64,000 bases of DNA, taken from assembly GCA_016218085.1 (NCBI GenBank), contig JACREY010000012.1, forward strand, positions 186,001 through 250,000. Direction: 5' to 3'. Made by a program: the position numbers and the translations under genes. Below are positions 54,686 to 63,746 of this stretch, in pieces. Each line of letters opens with the position of its first letter. Within the stretch, counting starts at the first letter, position 1. The notes beneath the pieces are model-generated. The model ran no database searches. It worked only from the letters and a program-made list of their open reading frames with translations, and was not told where the DNA came from. The stretch is from Ignavibacteriota bacterium. GTDB lineage: Bacteria; Bacteroidota; Ignavibacteria; Tepidaquicellales; Tepidaquicellaceae.

Positions 54686-57600
54686 ATGAAAAAAATCTTA
54701 CTGTCTCTTGCAATTCTTGTGATTGCAAATATATCGCTTTGCCAGAGTTTTAACTGGATTACCCCTAACCAGGTTTACCTTAAAATGTATATTGCCGACG
54801 ACGGGATATTCAGAATAAATAAAATTGATTTCACAAACGCCGGGGTTAATGCAGATGTTATAGACCCCAGAACTCTCAAGATCTATTACAAAGGACTTCA
54901 GATTCCTTCTTTTGTGAATGGCGAAGCAGATGGAGTCTTTAATGATACAGATTATGTTGACTTTTACGGGAAGAAAAATTACGGAGGTTTGACTAATACA
55001 TATAACAGCAATAACGAAGTCGTATATGTAACCGATGAATATTATAATTACTATTCAGACACCAGTGCATACTGGATAGGCTGGGGAGGCGCTTTTGGAA
55101 CCCGGTATGTAAATTATTCCTATGCATCTGCGGTGCCATATCCGCAGGATTTTTTTTATAAAAAGCTTCACTTCGAAAGGGATTTGTATTATTCCTACGG
55201 TGAACAGATTAACGGTCAGGATTACAGGAATTTCAATAACGAAAAATTCCAGGGTGAAGGATGGTTCTGGCAGCAGCTATTATGGGGAAATACGATAACT
55301 CAGAATTTTACAACCCCAAATCTTTCTGCATCGCCCCAAACCTGCATAGTGAAGATTTTTGCATATCCGCAGCTTCAGAATACTTCAATGATTAATGAAC
55401 ACAGGATTGTGGTTACCTTCAACAATAACCGACTGGATACCATTAAAGCAAATCATTTCTCCAGAATAGATACAACACTTTATTTTACTTCCTCCTTTTT
55501 AAGCAGTACTACGAATCAGGCAAAAGTGAAATATGTCCCTGTTGACGCAGGTCTTGCAATGAACTTTGATATGTTCGAAGTATACTATCCGAGAAGCTTT
55601 GCATTTGACAGCAATACAATCAGCTTCACGCCAAATTCAACAGATACTGCATCGAAAATTTATAAAATTAAGGGAGTCAATACTTCCTATCCTGTAAGCA
55701 TTTACGATGTAAAGTACGGATACAGGATAACCGCATATACGTTTTCTGCCGACACTCTCATATTCACGGGAAAAGGAGACGGTGCATTTGAAGTCAATAA
55801 CAAGGTAATTACAAAAAAACCTTTAAGGATTAAGCAAAGACAGGTTCCTGCTTATGCGTCCTCCTCAAATGGCGTCGATTACCTGCTTATATATAACAAA
55901 CTTTTTACCACTCAGGCGGAGCAGCTGAGGGCATACAGGGGTTCCCACGACGGATTCAGGTCTGTTAAAGCTGAGATGGAAGATATTTATGATATATTCA
56001 ATTACGGCATGGAGCACCCCGTTGCTGTAAAAAATTTCATAAAATATATTTACGATAACTGGCAGCAGCCGAGAATATCATATATTTGCCTGCTTGGCAG
56101 GGCATCACTTGACCCGAAAAAGAACTCAAGCTCATCCGTCTATTATCAGAACCTGGTTCCTGTATACGGTAATCCTCCTTCCGACGGATATTTTGCAAAC
56201 CTGAATTTAAATACTTTTACCTATTATCACCAGATAGCAATAGGAAGACTGCCTGTTTATACTGTACAGGAAGCGCAGGACGCAGTTAATAAAATAATTT
56301 CCTATGAAAGCCAGCCGCTTGATTCCTGGATAAAGAAAACAATTTTTATTTCGGGAGGATATAACAGGAATGACCAGATGCAGTTTATGGCACAGTCAAA
56401 TACATTTTTAAATTCGTATATACTTCCGCCGCCGCTCTCTATGGGAACGACAAAAATTTATTTCAACGATTCAAGCGGTTCGGTTGTCTATAATTTTTCC
56501 GACTCGATTAAAAACACTTTGAACAGGGGAGCAGCATTTGTAAGCTACATCGGACATTCGGGAAACGGATACTGGGATTTTGCATTTGATAATCCCAATA
56601 TACTATCAAACGGCAATAAGCTTCCTTTGATTTTCAGCATGACATGCTTTACCGGAAAGAATGCGGAACCAAACGCAAGGGGATACGGAGAACTTTATGT
56701 TACAACTCCAAATAAAGGTGCAATAGGATTTATCAGCTCTACGGGATGGAGCTTCTTTCCCGGGGGCGGGAATATCTTTGAACAGCATTTTCTGAATAAG
56801 CTAAGTTCGGATACGCTCAGAAGAATCGGTGACCTTACCAGGTATGCATCTATGACAATGGCTCCCGAATCAACATACTTCACGCCGAGGAATACAATTA
56901 ACTGCTACAACCTGCAGGGCGACCCTGCCGTAAAATTTCTGATTCCAAAATATCCGGAATTTGACATACAGTTAACGGATTATTCCCTTGCCAATAATTT
57001 TCCGGCGGTTAGGGAAAATATTACTTTAAAAATTTATCCGAAAAACCTCGGTACTTATGCGGATTCATGCAAAATTAGGTTCCAACTGCTGAAGAATAAT
57101 GCAAACCACAGCATAAAAGATACTATTATCAGGTCGTGGGATTTTGTCGATACCGTCCTGTATAATTTCAAGCTGGATACTGTCGGTGTATATTCCATGA
57201 AAGTCATGCTTGATATAGACAACTGGTATACTCAGGAACTGACCACAAATAATACCATTATATTTCCTCTGAATGTGAAAAATACATCCTTTGTCCCGAT
57301 AAAGCCAATCGATAACATGGTAATCAGGAGGGATACAGTAGAGCTTGTTGGAATTAATCCGAATATAAAAACATCATCCAATACCGTAAAACTCCTTGCT
57401 CAGATTGATACAACTGCATCTTTTACTTCACCCTTGTCGCAGACATATTTCAATAACAATATGACAGGTGCGGCAACCACGTTTAAACTTAGAATTCCTG
57501 TCCTGGATTCCAATAAAGTTTACTATTGGAGGCTGAATACGGTTGTAAACAATACCGATACTGTCGGATGGTCGGAAACAAAAAGGTTTGTATATCACCC

Positions 57601-59563
57601 TTCACTGCCCGCATCATTCGCGGAAGTCCTGACGGCGAAGAATTCAAGGGACGACGATAAACCTTTGTTGCCCGGAGATTCAAATATAACAATTTATAAA
57701 AACAAGCGGGGACAATACAGCGACTTTGAATTGTCCCGTGTAAGCGGTGATAACAACGGTATGAGACTGGGAATATTTTCAGGAACTCTAATCGCGAGTT
57801 CCTGGGGAGGCGACCCGTGGGAGCCTACATACTATGCAGTTAACGAAGATGCAATGTCGCTTACCCGCTCAGGTGTTGACTGGAACGGGATTTATCTTAT
57901 CAAGGTAAGTAAACTGAGCGGAAGAATTCTCAGCACAAATCATATTTATCTTTCTACTGCATCCTCGTCGGATTCAGTCCTTTCGTATCTTAATACTTTC
58001 GATTCCACAAATATTCTGATGGCGCTTAAGCTGATATCAACAGGATTTGCCTCTTATAACCTGAATGCAAATACGAAAAACAAATTCAGGCAGATGGGCA
58101 GCACTAAGATTGACACTCTTGATTTTACGAACTGGAACTGGGACAGGTGGAGCTTTATCAGCTATCCTAATTCACCGGCTCCGATAGTATCGGAGGGATT
58201 CGGAAATACAAGCTGGGTGCCTACCGTAAGCTCCCTGCAGCCTGTGTTTACATATGCAAACGGCGAGATCAGCAGGACCTTCGGCCCTGCAAAAACCTGG
58301 AAAAATTTCTCCTGGCAGCAGAATGTTTATTCCGGTTCGAATATAAAATTTGATGTATACGGAATAAACCAGTTTAACGTGGAAACGCTTCTGATGTCTG
58401 ATATTACTTCAAGTTCATTTACAGACCTGCAGTCGGTAAACTCATTTACCTACCCGAACCTCAGGTTTGTCGGTAAACTGAGCATAGATACTCTGACAGG
58501 ATTCAGGTCTCCGCTTTTCAGGTCTTTCAAACTGAATTATGTTGCTCCTTCTGAAATTGCTCTCGATTATAATACATTTATAAAATCAGACTCTTTACTG
58601 AATGCAGGCGACAGCCTTGGAGTAAGCCTTTCGTATTATAATGTCGGATACGTCAACCTCTACGGCTATACGAGGGAAATTTATACATATAATAATAACG
58701 ACCAGAAAGTAGTGCTGAAAACTGAAACCAACTCAGGAATCCTGAAAATCGACAGCGCTGATTTTATCAAGACTTATGTCAGATTGAACGGTCTCCCGAA
58801 TATAAAGAAATATAATAACTATATAGTCCTCTTTGCCGGAGCCACCCCTCTTGGCAGCCAGAATGATTTATACACATATAATAATATCAACACTGCAAAT
58901 ATTGTCGTTAAAGGAACGGCACAGATTACAAGCCTGGAAATGCTTTCCGACGGAACTAAAATCAGCGGCGGAGAATTTGTAAGGTCGAAACCGGATATGG
59001 AAATCAGACTGAAAGATAAAATGTATTCAGGCACAGGCTCATTCGATACTGCAGATTTCAGGCTCCTGATTAATAATATTTACCAGCCTTATTATTCCAG
59101 AACAACAGGCGGCATAACGGTTGAAGGTAGCAGTGAAAAATCGGGAATATCTCTGAAATTCAGCCCTAATCTTCCAAACGGTGAAAATTTATTCAAGTTG
59201 CTTGCAAGGAATAAATCAGGAGAAGGTTTTGATACCATTAATTACAGCGTTTTTGTCTCTACTCAGCTGTTGATAAAGGATTTTTACAACTTCCCAAATC
59301 CGATGAAAAACCATACGGGATTTATTTTTAATCTTGGAGGCAGCAATCCTCCATCGGGATGCAGGATAAAGATTTACACGGTATCCGGACGGCTCGTAAA
59401 AAATATTACAGCTACTGCCAACATTGGCTATAACCAGATTAACTGGGACGGGCGCGACAACGAAGGTGATTATATGGCAAACGGAGTTTATTTCTACAGG
59501 ATGACAATAGAGGGCGACACGAAAATTGAATCGCCTGTTCAGAAACTTGTGATACTGAAATAA
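54686..59563 (+). CDS. PorU-like C25 peptidase (T9SS sortase family), copy 2
   Basis: A 1625-residue tandem paralogue of the preceding gene with the same domain order. The signal peptide ends near SLCQ; FNWITPNQVYLKMYIADDGIFRINKIDF begins the mature part. C25 catalytic H624 (SYIGHSGNGYWDF) and C654 (FSMTCFTGKN) keep the 30-residue spacing of copy 1. The C-terminal domain has FPNPMKNHTGFIFNLGG and NWDGRDNEGDYMANG. A TTG six bases upstream is in frame, but the ATG starting MKKILLSL is better. Only 70 bases and no terminator separate it from copy 1, so co-transcription is likely. Both copies retain the catalytic pair, so neither looks dead. Confidence 0.88.
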   Translation: MKKILLSLAILVIANISLCQSFNWITPNQVYLKMYIADDGIFRINKIDFTNAGVNADVIDPRTLKIYYKGLQIPSFVNGEADGVFNDTDYVDFYGKKNYGGLTNTYNSNNEVVYVTDEYYNYYSDTSAYWIGWGGAFGTRYVNYSYASAVPYPQDFFYKKLHFERDLYYSYGEQINGQDYRNFNNEKFQGEGWFWQQLLWGNTITQNFTTPNLSASPQTCIVKIFAYPQLQNTSMINEHRIVVTFNNNRLDTIKANHFSRIDTTLYFTSSFLSSTTNQAKVKYVPVDAGLAMNFDMFEVYYPRSFAFDSNTISFTPNSTDTASKIYKIKGVNTSYPVSIYDVKYGYRITAYTFSADTLIFTGKGDGAFEVNNKVITKKPLRIKQRQVPAYASSSNGVDYLLIYNKLFTTQAEQLRAYRGSHDGFRSVKAEMEDIYDIFNYGMEHPVAVKNFIKYIYDNWQQPRISYICLLGRASLDPKKNSSSSVYYQNLVPVYGNPPSDGYFANLNLNTFTYYHQIAIGRLPVYTVQEAQDAVNKIISYESQPLDSWIKKTIFISGGYNRNDQMQFMAQSNTFLNSYILPPPLSMGTTKIYFNDSSGSVVYNFSDSIKNTLNRGAAFVSYIGHSGNGYWDFAFDNPNILSNGNKLPLIFSMTCFTGKNAEPNARGYGELYVTTPNKGAIGFISSTGWSFFPGGGNIFEQHFLNKLSSDTLRRIGDLTRYASMTMAPESTYFTPRNTINCYNLQGDPAVKFLIPKYPEFDIQLTDYSLANNFPAVRENITLKIYPKNLGTYADSCKIRFQLLKNNANHSIKDTIIRSWDFVDTVLYNFKLDTVGVYSMKVMLDIDNWYTQELTTNNTIIFPLNVKNTSFVPIKPIDNMVIRRDTVELVGINPNIKTSSNTVKLLAQIDTTASFTSPLSQTYFNNNMTGAATTFKLRIPVLDSNKVYYWRLNTVVNNTDTVGWSETKRFVYHPSLPASFAEVLTAKNSRDDDKPLLPGDSNITIYKNKRGQYSDFELSRVSGDNNGMRLGIFSGTLIASSWGGDPWEPTYYAVNEDAMSLTRSGVDWNGIYLIKVSKLSGRILSTNHIYLSTASSSDSVLSYLNTFDSTNILMALKLISTGFASYNLNANTKNKFRQMGSTKIDTLDFTNWNWDRWSFISYPNSPAPIVSEGFGNTSWVPTVSSLQPVFTYANGEISRTFGPAKTWKNFSWQQNVYSGSNIKFDVYGINQFNVETLLMSDITSSSFTDLQSVNSFTYPNLRFVGKLSIDTLTGFRSPLFRSFKLNYVAPSEIALDYNTFIKSDSLLNAGDSLGVSLSYYNVGYVNLYGYTREIYTYNNNDQKVVLKTETNSGILKIDSADFIKTYVRLNGLPNIKKYNNYIVLFAGATPLGSQNDLYTYNNINTANIVVKGTAQITSLEMLSDGTKISGGEFVRSKPDMEIRLKDKMYSGTGSFDTADFRLLINNIYQPYYSRTTGGITVEGSSEKSGISLKFSPNLPNGENLFKLLARNKSGEGFDTINYSVFVSTQLLIKDFYNFPNPMKNHTGFIFNLGGSNPPSGCRIKIYTVSGRLVKNITATANIGYNQINWDGRDNEGDYMANGVYFYRMTIEGDTKIESPVQKLVILK

Positions 59564-59578
59564 TTATTTGTATTTATA

Positions 59579-59614
59579 TAGAAATTCCGTAAATTTAAGA
59601 AGTTTCAATTTCTA
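59579..59614. promoter_or_regulatory. 8-bp inverted repeat after the second PorU-like gene
   Basis: TAGAAATT and AATTTCTA lie 20 bases apart just past the stop codon. It may be a weak terminator or a leader hairpin for the next gene; the following T-rich stretch is not a clean T run. Confidence 0.3.
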
Positions 59615-59690
59615 CCGGATATTTTGTTTTATTAGATTCTTTATTGAGGGGAAGAATTGGATGGTCTTTTTTTAATTAAACAAATTGACC

Positions 59691-61751
59691 ATGAAAACAA
59701 AAATACTCGCTTTAATTTCTGTTGTATTTTTATTTTATTCTGCAAATTCACTGAATGCCCAGTGGATACAGTGCCATAACGGATTTTACGGTGCGCTTAT
59801 AGGCGGATTCGAATCAAATGGCGGAAACTTACGAGTTTCAACCCAGAATGCAGGAATTTACCTTTCTACAAATGAAGGGTATAACTGGTTTCAGACAAAT
59901 TACGGTCTGACTAACCTTAATGTCTTTGCCTTGATTTCCAACAGCAATTATGTTTTTGCCGGGACTCACAGTAGCGGCGTTTACCGCTCTTCGAACAACG
60001 GTGCAAACTGGTCAAGCGCTTCGAGCGGCATTTCAAATCTCGGAATTAATGCTCTGGCTGTATACGGGAGTACAGTTTATTGCGGCTCAACGAACGGACT
60101 TTACACTTCAACAAATAACGGTACGAACTGGATTTCAGCCGGAGGCGAGCTTGCAAGCAAGCCGGTAATGACTATTCTTTTTTCAGGTTCAAATATGCTT
60201 GTCGGAACAAACGGTTTCGGATTTTATTTTAACGGAACGCAGTCGAATAGCGGTTTGACAGATTTGAATGTTAGCTGCCTGGCAGTTTCGGGTTCAGGTA
60301 TCTTTGCAGGTACATTCAACGGTTTGTTTTATTCGGGAAATAACGGCGCAAGCTGGACTGCTGTTAATTCCGGAATTACGAATCCGAACATAACATCACT
60401 TCTTGCATATAACAATAAAATTTTTACGTCAACATACAGCGACGGTATTTATTATTCAACTGACACGGGCATCAGCTGGATTCCCTGCAGCGACGGGATA
60501 ACTAATATGTCCATTACAAACCTGCACCTTAGAGGAACAAATATTTTCTGCGGAACTGCTGGCGCAGGTGTATTCCGCTCAATTGATGAAGGGGCAAGCT
60601 GGACTGAGTTTAATGAAGGAATTATCAGTCAGAATGTATATGCATTCACAACATATAACAGTAAGCTATTTGCAGGTACGTCAGGAAAAAATATATTTGT
60701 AACCACAAACAGCGGTCTGAACTGGAATGTTACGGGTTACGGTGTTGCAAATCCGAATATTATGTCGCTAATGAATAACGAGAGTTACTTGTTTGCCGGT
60801 ACGTGGGGCGGCATTTACCGCAGCTCAAACGGAGGCGATAACTGGAGCTCCGTTAATTCAGGCCTGACATATCATGATGTCAGGGGGCTCGCTTTTGTAA
60901 ATAGGAATTCGGTGATTTATAACTTTGCAGGTACAAATGGAGGAATATTCCGTTCGACTAATAACGGAAGCAACTGGTCTGTTATTCAATATGCACAGTA
61001 TGTTTGGGATTTTACTATAAAGGATTCAAATATATTTGCCGGTACCCTTTACGGAATATACCATAGCCCGGATTTTGGCAGCAACTGGTCACTTGCAATT
61101 CAAAATCTGTCTAATGTAGATGTCAGAACAATGGCTTCCAACAGCATCTATGTCTTTGCAGGAACAAACGGAGCGGGAGTCTTCAGAAGCCCGGACTACG
61201 GCGCTAACTGGTATCAGGTTTCCTCCGGTATGGGAAACAGGGCAGTATCCGATTTACTGTGTATCGGTGATACTATTATTGCCGCTACTTTTTATTACGG
61301 AGTCTACTTGTCCACCAATAACGGAACAAACTGGCAGACAAGAAATAACGGCCTGCTCAATCTTAATATGAGAAGTCTTTATCTCAGCAATGGCTATGTA
61401 TTTGCAGGATCATACGGGGGTGGAATATTCAGAATACCGCTTAATTATATTATAAACGGTATTCCGGAAATGGTTCAGAATATCCCGCACGAATTTTTAT
61501 TATTTGGCAATTATCCGAATCCATTCAATCCCGTTACACAAATTAAATATTACGTTGCGGGAAGCAGTCATGTGAATCTTGAAATATATGATGTTCTCGG
61601 CAACAGGGTAACGGTTCTGGTTTCAGGTATTAAGGATGCTGGAATGCATGCTGCTGAATGGAATGCGGCGAACTATTCAAGTGGGATTTATTTCTGCAGG
61701 TTGAAGTCGAGCAGCTTTACAAAGACCATCAGAATGGTTTTGATGAAGTGA
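59691..61751 (+). CDS. Secreted repeat propeller protein with T9SS sorting domain
   Basis: A 686-residue exported protein. The signal peptide ends near NSLNAQ (about residue 23). Residues 30-590 hold about a dozen repeats of roughly 40-45 residues of the form VFAGT..GVYRS-NNGANW...GI-N (for example FAGTHSSGVYRSSNNGANW, FAGTNGAGVFRSPDYGANW), a BNR/YCF48-type propeller. The sorting domain has FGNYPNPFNPVTQIKYY and ends IRMVLMK. A TTG six bases upstream is in frame; the ATG giving MKTKILAL is chosen. The repeats are so alike that recent internal duplication is likely. Follows the PorU-like genes; likely a surface-displayed adhesin or binder. Confidence 0.92.
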   Translation: MKTKILALISVVFLFYSANSLNAQWIQCHNGFYGALIGGFESNGGNLRVSTQNAGIYLSTNEGYNWFQTNYGLTNLNVFALISNSNYVFAGTHSSGVYRSSNNGANWSSASSGISNLGINALAVYGSTVYCGSTNGLYTSTNNGTNWISAGGELASKPVMTILFSGSNMLVGTNGFGFYFNGTQSNSGLTDLNVSCLAVSGSGIFAGTFNGLFYSGNNGASWTAVNSGITNPNITSLLAYNNKIFTSTYSDGIYYSTDTGISWIPCSDGITNMSITNLHLRGTNIFCGTAGAGVFRSIDEGASWTEFNEGIISQNVYAFTTYNSKLFAGTSGKNIFVTTNSGLNWNVTGYGVANPNIMSLMNNESYLFAGTWGGIYRSSNGGDNWSSVNSGLTYHDVRGLAFVNRNSVIYNFAGTNGGIFRSTNNGSNWSVIQYAQYVWDFTIKDSNIFAGTLYGIYHSPDFGSNWSLAIQNLSNVDVRTMASNSIYVFAGTNGAGVFRSPDYGANWYQVSSGMGNRAVSDLLCIGDTIIAATFYYGVYLSTNNGTNWQTRNNGLLNLNMRSLYLSNGYVFAGSYGGGIFRIPLNYIINGIPEMVQNIPHEFLLFGNYPNPFNPVTQIKYYVAGSSHVNLEIYDVLGNRVTVLVSGIKDAGMHAAEWNAANYSSGIYFCRLKSSSFTKTIRMVLMK

Positions 61752-61800
61752 TATTTGATTCAAAGCGGTTTTTTCAATTTTTGTTTTAACTTTACTTTTT

Positions 61801-61829
61801 TTGAATTTCTTGCTATGTTTTTATATTAT
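61801..61829 (+). promoter_or_regulatory. Possible sigma-70-type promoter for the YCF48/P-domain gene
   Basis: TTGAAT and TATTAT are spaced by 17 bases, about 80 bases before the start codon. The fit to the general bacterial consensus is moderate (four or five of six at each box). Confidence 0.4.
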
Positions 61830-61908
61830 GTATTGAAATATTTCTGAAAATACATAGGTTTCTTTTCGTTTTTTATCAGTCGGATTTTAAAAAGTTAAAT
61901 TACCCGTT

Positions 61909-63606
61909 ATGAAAAAACTATTACTCTCTTTCCGGTTATTTGTGTTTCTGTTGATTCCAGGTGTTGCACCGGCACAATGGATTGCGCAGAATCCCGGAAC
62001 TACCAATTATATATATTCGGTATTTTTTACGAATGCAAATACGGGATGGATTACCGGTTCATCCGCAACTATAAGAAAAACAACAAACGGGGGGATGAAC
62101 TGGTTTTCCCAGACAACTACGTTGCCCTTCGGAGCATTTCAGGGACTCTACTTTCTGGATAATTTTTCAGGATGGATTGTCGGTGACCAGGTTTATGACA
62201 GCACAATAATTCTAAGAACTGTTAATGGTGGAACTAACTGGACTCTGCAGAATACGGGAGGAGGAAAGATTCTTTACTCTTGCTTTTTTATAAATCCTCA
62301 GACCGGATGGGCTGTTGGTATGTCTAACACAACTTATTCTGCATATATTATGTACACTTCAACGGGCGGAGCAAACTGGTCAGTTCAGATGAATGGCGGA
62401 GCCGGCAGGTTATTCAGTTGTTACTTTCTTATGACGGGGCAGGGTTGGGCTGGCGGTGTCAATTCGTTCGTCCATACTTCGAACGGGGGTTTAAGCTGGG
62501 ATACGATTACATCCGCTTATACAGTCAACGGCTTGCATTTCATCGATGCCCAAACCGGTTATATGGCTGAAAATACAGGAAGGGTAATGAAAACAACAAA
62601 CGGAGGATATAACTGGTTTGTTTCTTTTCAGGGAGGATTCGGAACAATTAAAGCAGTTAAATTCACCGATGCGGCTACCGGCTGGGCGTGCGGAGTGCAG
62701 GGAAAAATTCTGAAAACGACAAACGGCGGCGGAACCTGGTACCTGCAAAATACTCCAACCGGCCAGGATTTCAATTCTCTTAGTTTTGTTACACCTACAA
62801 TCGGGTATGCAACCGGTTCAGGCGGGATAGTAACAAAAACCACTAACGGGGGAGAAGCTCCGAGTTCAACAGTTACAATACACAGGTATAATATAAATAA
62901 ACCTATCGGTCCTTCGCAATTTACCAATGATACCGTAAATTTCAATTCTTATTTTACAAACGGCGGATATGCAAGGTATGTAAAAGTGACTCTTGATACG
63001 ATTACAAATGCAATTAATTCCAATCTGGAAATTTTTCTGATTCATCAAAATAAAACCGACACCATAGTTTACCGTGTCGGAGGAACAGGTAATAATTTCT
63101 ATAATACGGTTTTAAATGATTCCGCGCTCGTTCCGATTGAAAACGGAATACCTCCATACAACGGGCAATACCGGCCGTCGAGGCCTCTGTCACAGTTTAT
63201 TAATCTAACAACAAACGGGTTATGGATTTTAAAAATTTACGATATAGCAAAAAATCTAACCGGTGTAATAAAATCCTGGAGTATTACAATTACATATACA
63301 CCATCTGTAGGAATAAACAAAATTGAAAATACCGTTCCGGATAAATTCCTGCTGTATCAGAATTATCCCAATCCATTCAATCCGTCAACCATGATTAGAT
63401 TCGTAATACCCGGAAACTCATTTGTTAATCTAAAAGTATTTGATATGCTGGGAAGGGAAGTTGCAGTACTGATAAATGAAAACCTTAATGAGGGAATTTA
63501 CGAAACTCCTTTTAATGCTCCTGCAAACCTGTCAAGCGGTATTTATTTTTATAAAATCACAGCAGGTGATTTCTCCGAAGTGAAAAGAATGGTCTTTCTT
63601 AAATAA
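61909..63606 (+). CDS. Secreted YCF48-like propeller plus P-domain protein with T9SS sorting domain
   Basis: A 565-residue exported protein. The signal peptide ends near APAQ (about residue 23). Residues 24-310 are YCF48-like repeats with TTNGGxNW motifs (TTNGGMNWFS, VNGGTNWTL, TNGGYNWFV, TNGGGTWYL) and GWxxG turns (TGWAVGMS, TGWACGVQ). Residues about 330-465 form a proprotein-convertase P-domain (NLEIFLIHQNKTD, NGLWILKIYDIAKNLTG). The last 90 residues are the sorting domain (YQNYPNPFNPSTMIRF, ending KRMVFLK). The P-domain is of the kind also found on the M28 peptidase at 2929. The role is unknown; binding rather than catalysis is likely as no enzyme domain is seen. Confidence 0.92.
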   Translation: MKKLLLSFRLFVFLLIPGVAPAQWIAQNPGTTNYIYSVFFTNANTGWITGSSATIRKTTNGGMNWFSQTTTLPFGAFQGLYFLDNFSGWIVGDQVYDSTIILRTVNGGTNWTLQNTGGGKILYSCFFINPQTGWAVGMSNTTYSAYIMYTSTGGANWSVQMNGGAGRLFSCYFLMTGQGWAGGVNSFVHTSNGGLSWDTITSAYTVNGLHFIDAQTGYMAENTGRVMKTTNGGYNWFVSFQGGFGTIKAVKFTDAATGWACGVQGKILKTTNGGGTWYLQNTPTGQDFNSLSFVTPTIGYATGSGGIVTKTTNGGEAPSSTVTIHRYNINKPIGPSQFTNDTVNFNSYFTNGGYARYVKVTLDTITNAINSNLEIFLIHQNKTDTIVYRVGGTGNNFYNTVLNDSALVPIENGIPPYNGQYRPSRPLSQFINLTTNGLWILKIYDIAKNLTGVIKSWSITITYTPSVGINKIENTVPDKFLLYQNYPNPFNPSTMIRFVIPGNSFVNLKVFDMLGREVAVLINENLNEGIYETPFNAPANLSSGIYFYKITAGDFSEVKRMVFLK

Positions 63607-63621
63607 AATTATTCAATTTTA

Positions 63622-63658
63622 TAAAAAAGCTGCTGCTTATATACAGCAGCTTTTTTTA
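63622..63658 (+). terminator. Rho-independent terminator after the last cargo gene
   Basis: AAAAAAGCTGCTG pairs with CAGCAGCTTTTTT around an 8-base loop, followed by T and TATTTT. It begins 16 bases past the stop codon and separates the cargo gene from the TetR promoter. Confidence 0.9.
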
Positions 63659-63666
63659 TTTTCCCC

Positions 63667-63695
63667 TTGACAAAACATCAATTTCAGTGTATTTT
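63667..63695 (+). promoter_or_regulatory. Sigma-70-type promoter of the tetR gene
   Basis: A perfect TTGACA -35 box, a 17-base spacer and a TATTTT -10 box lie 52-80 bases before the start codon. The expected transcription start falls at the edge of a palindrome, which suggests control by the encoded repressor. Confidence 0.75.
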
Positions 63696-63699
63696 TGCA

Positions 63700-63737
63700 T
63701 TAACTATACGGTTAGTTAAGTGTGTTAGTTAAACTAA
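63700..63737. promoter_or_regulatory. Probable TetR operator palindromes
   Basis: TTAACTA and TAGTTAA flank six bases (63700-63719) just downstream of the -10 box. A second palindrome, TTAGTT-A-AACTAA, covers 63725-63737. Both share the TTAGTTAA half-site, which occurs as a direct repeat 13 bases apart. The position between promoter and gene fits autoregulation. Confidence 0.6.
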
Positions 63738-63746
63738 ATTATTAAA

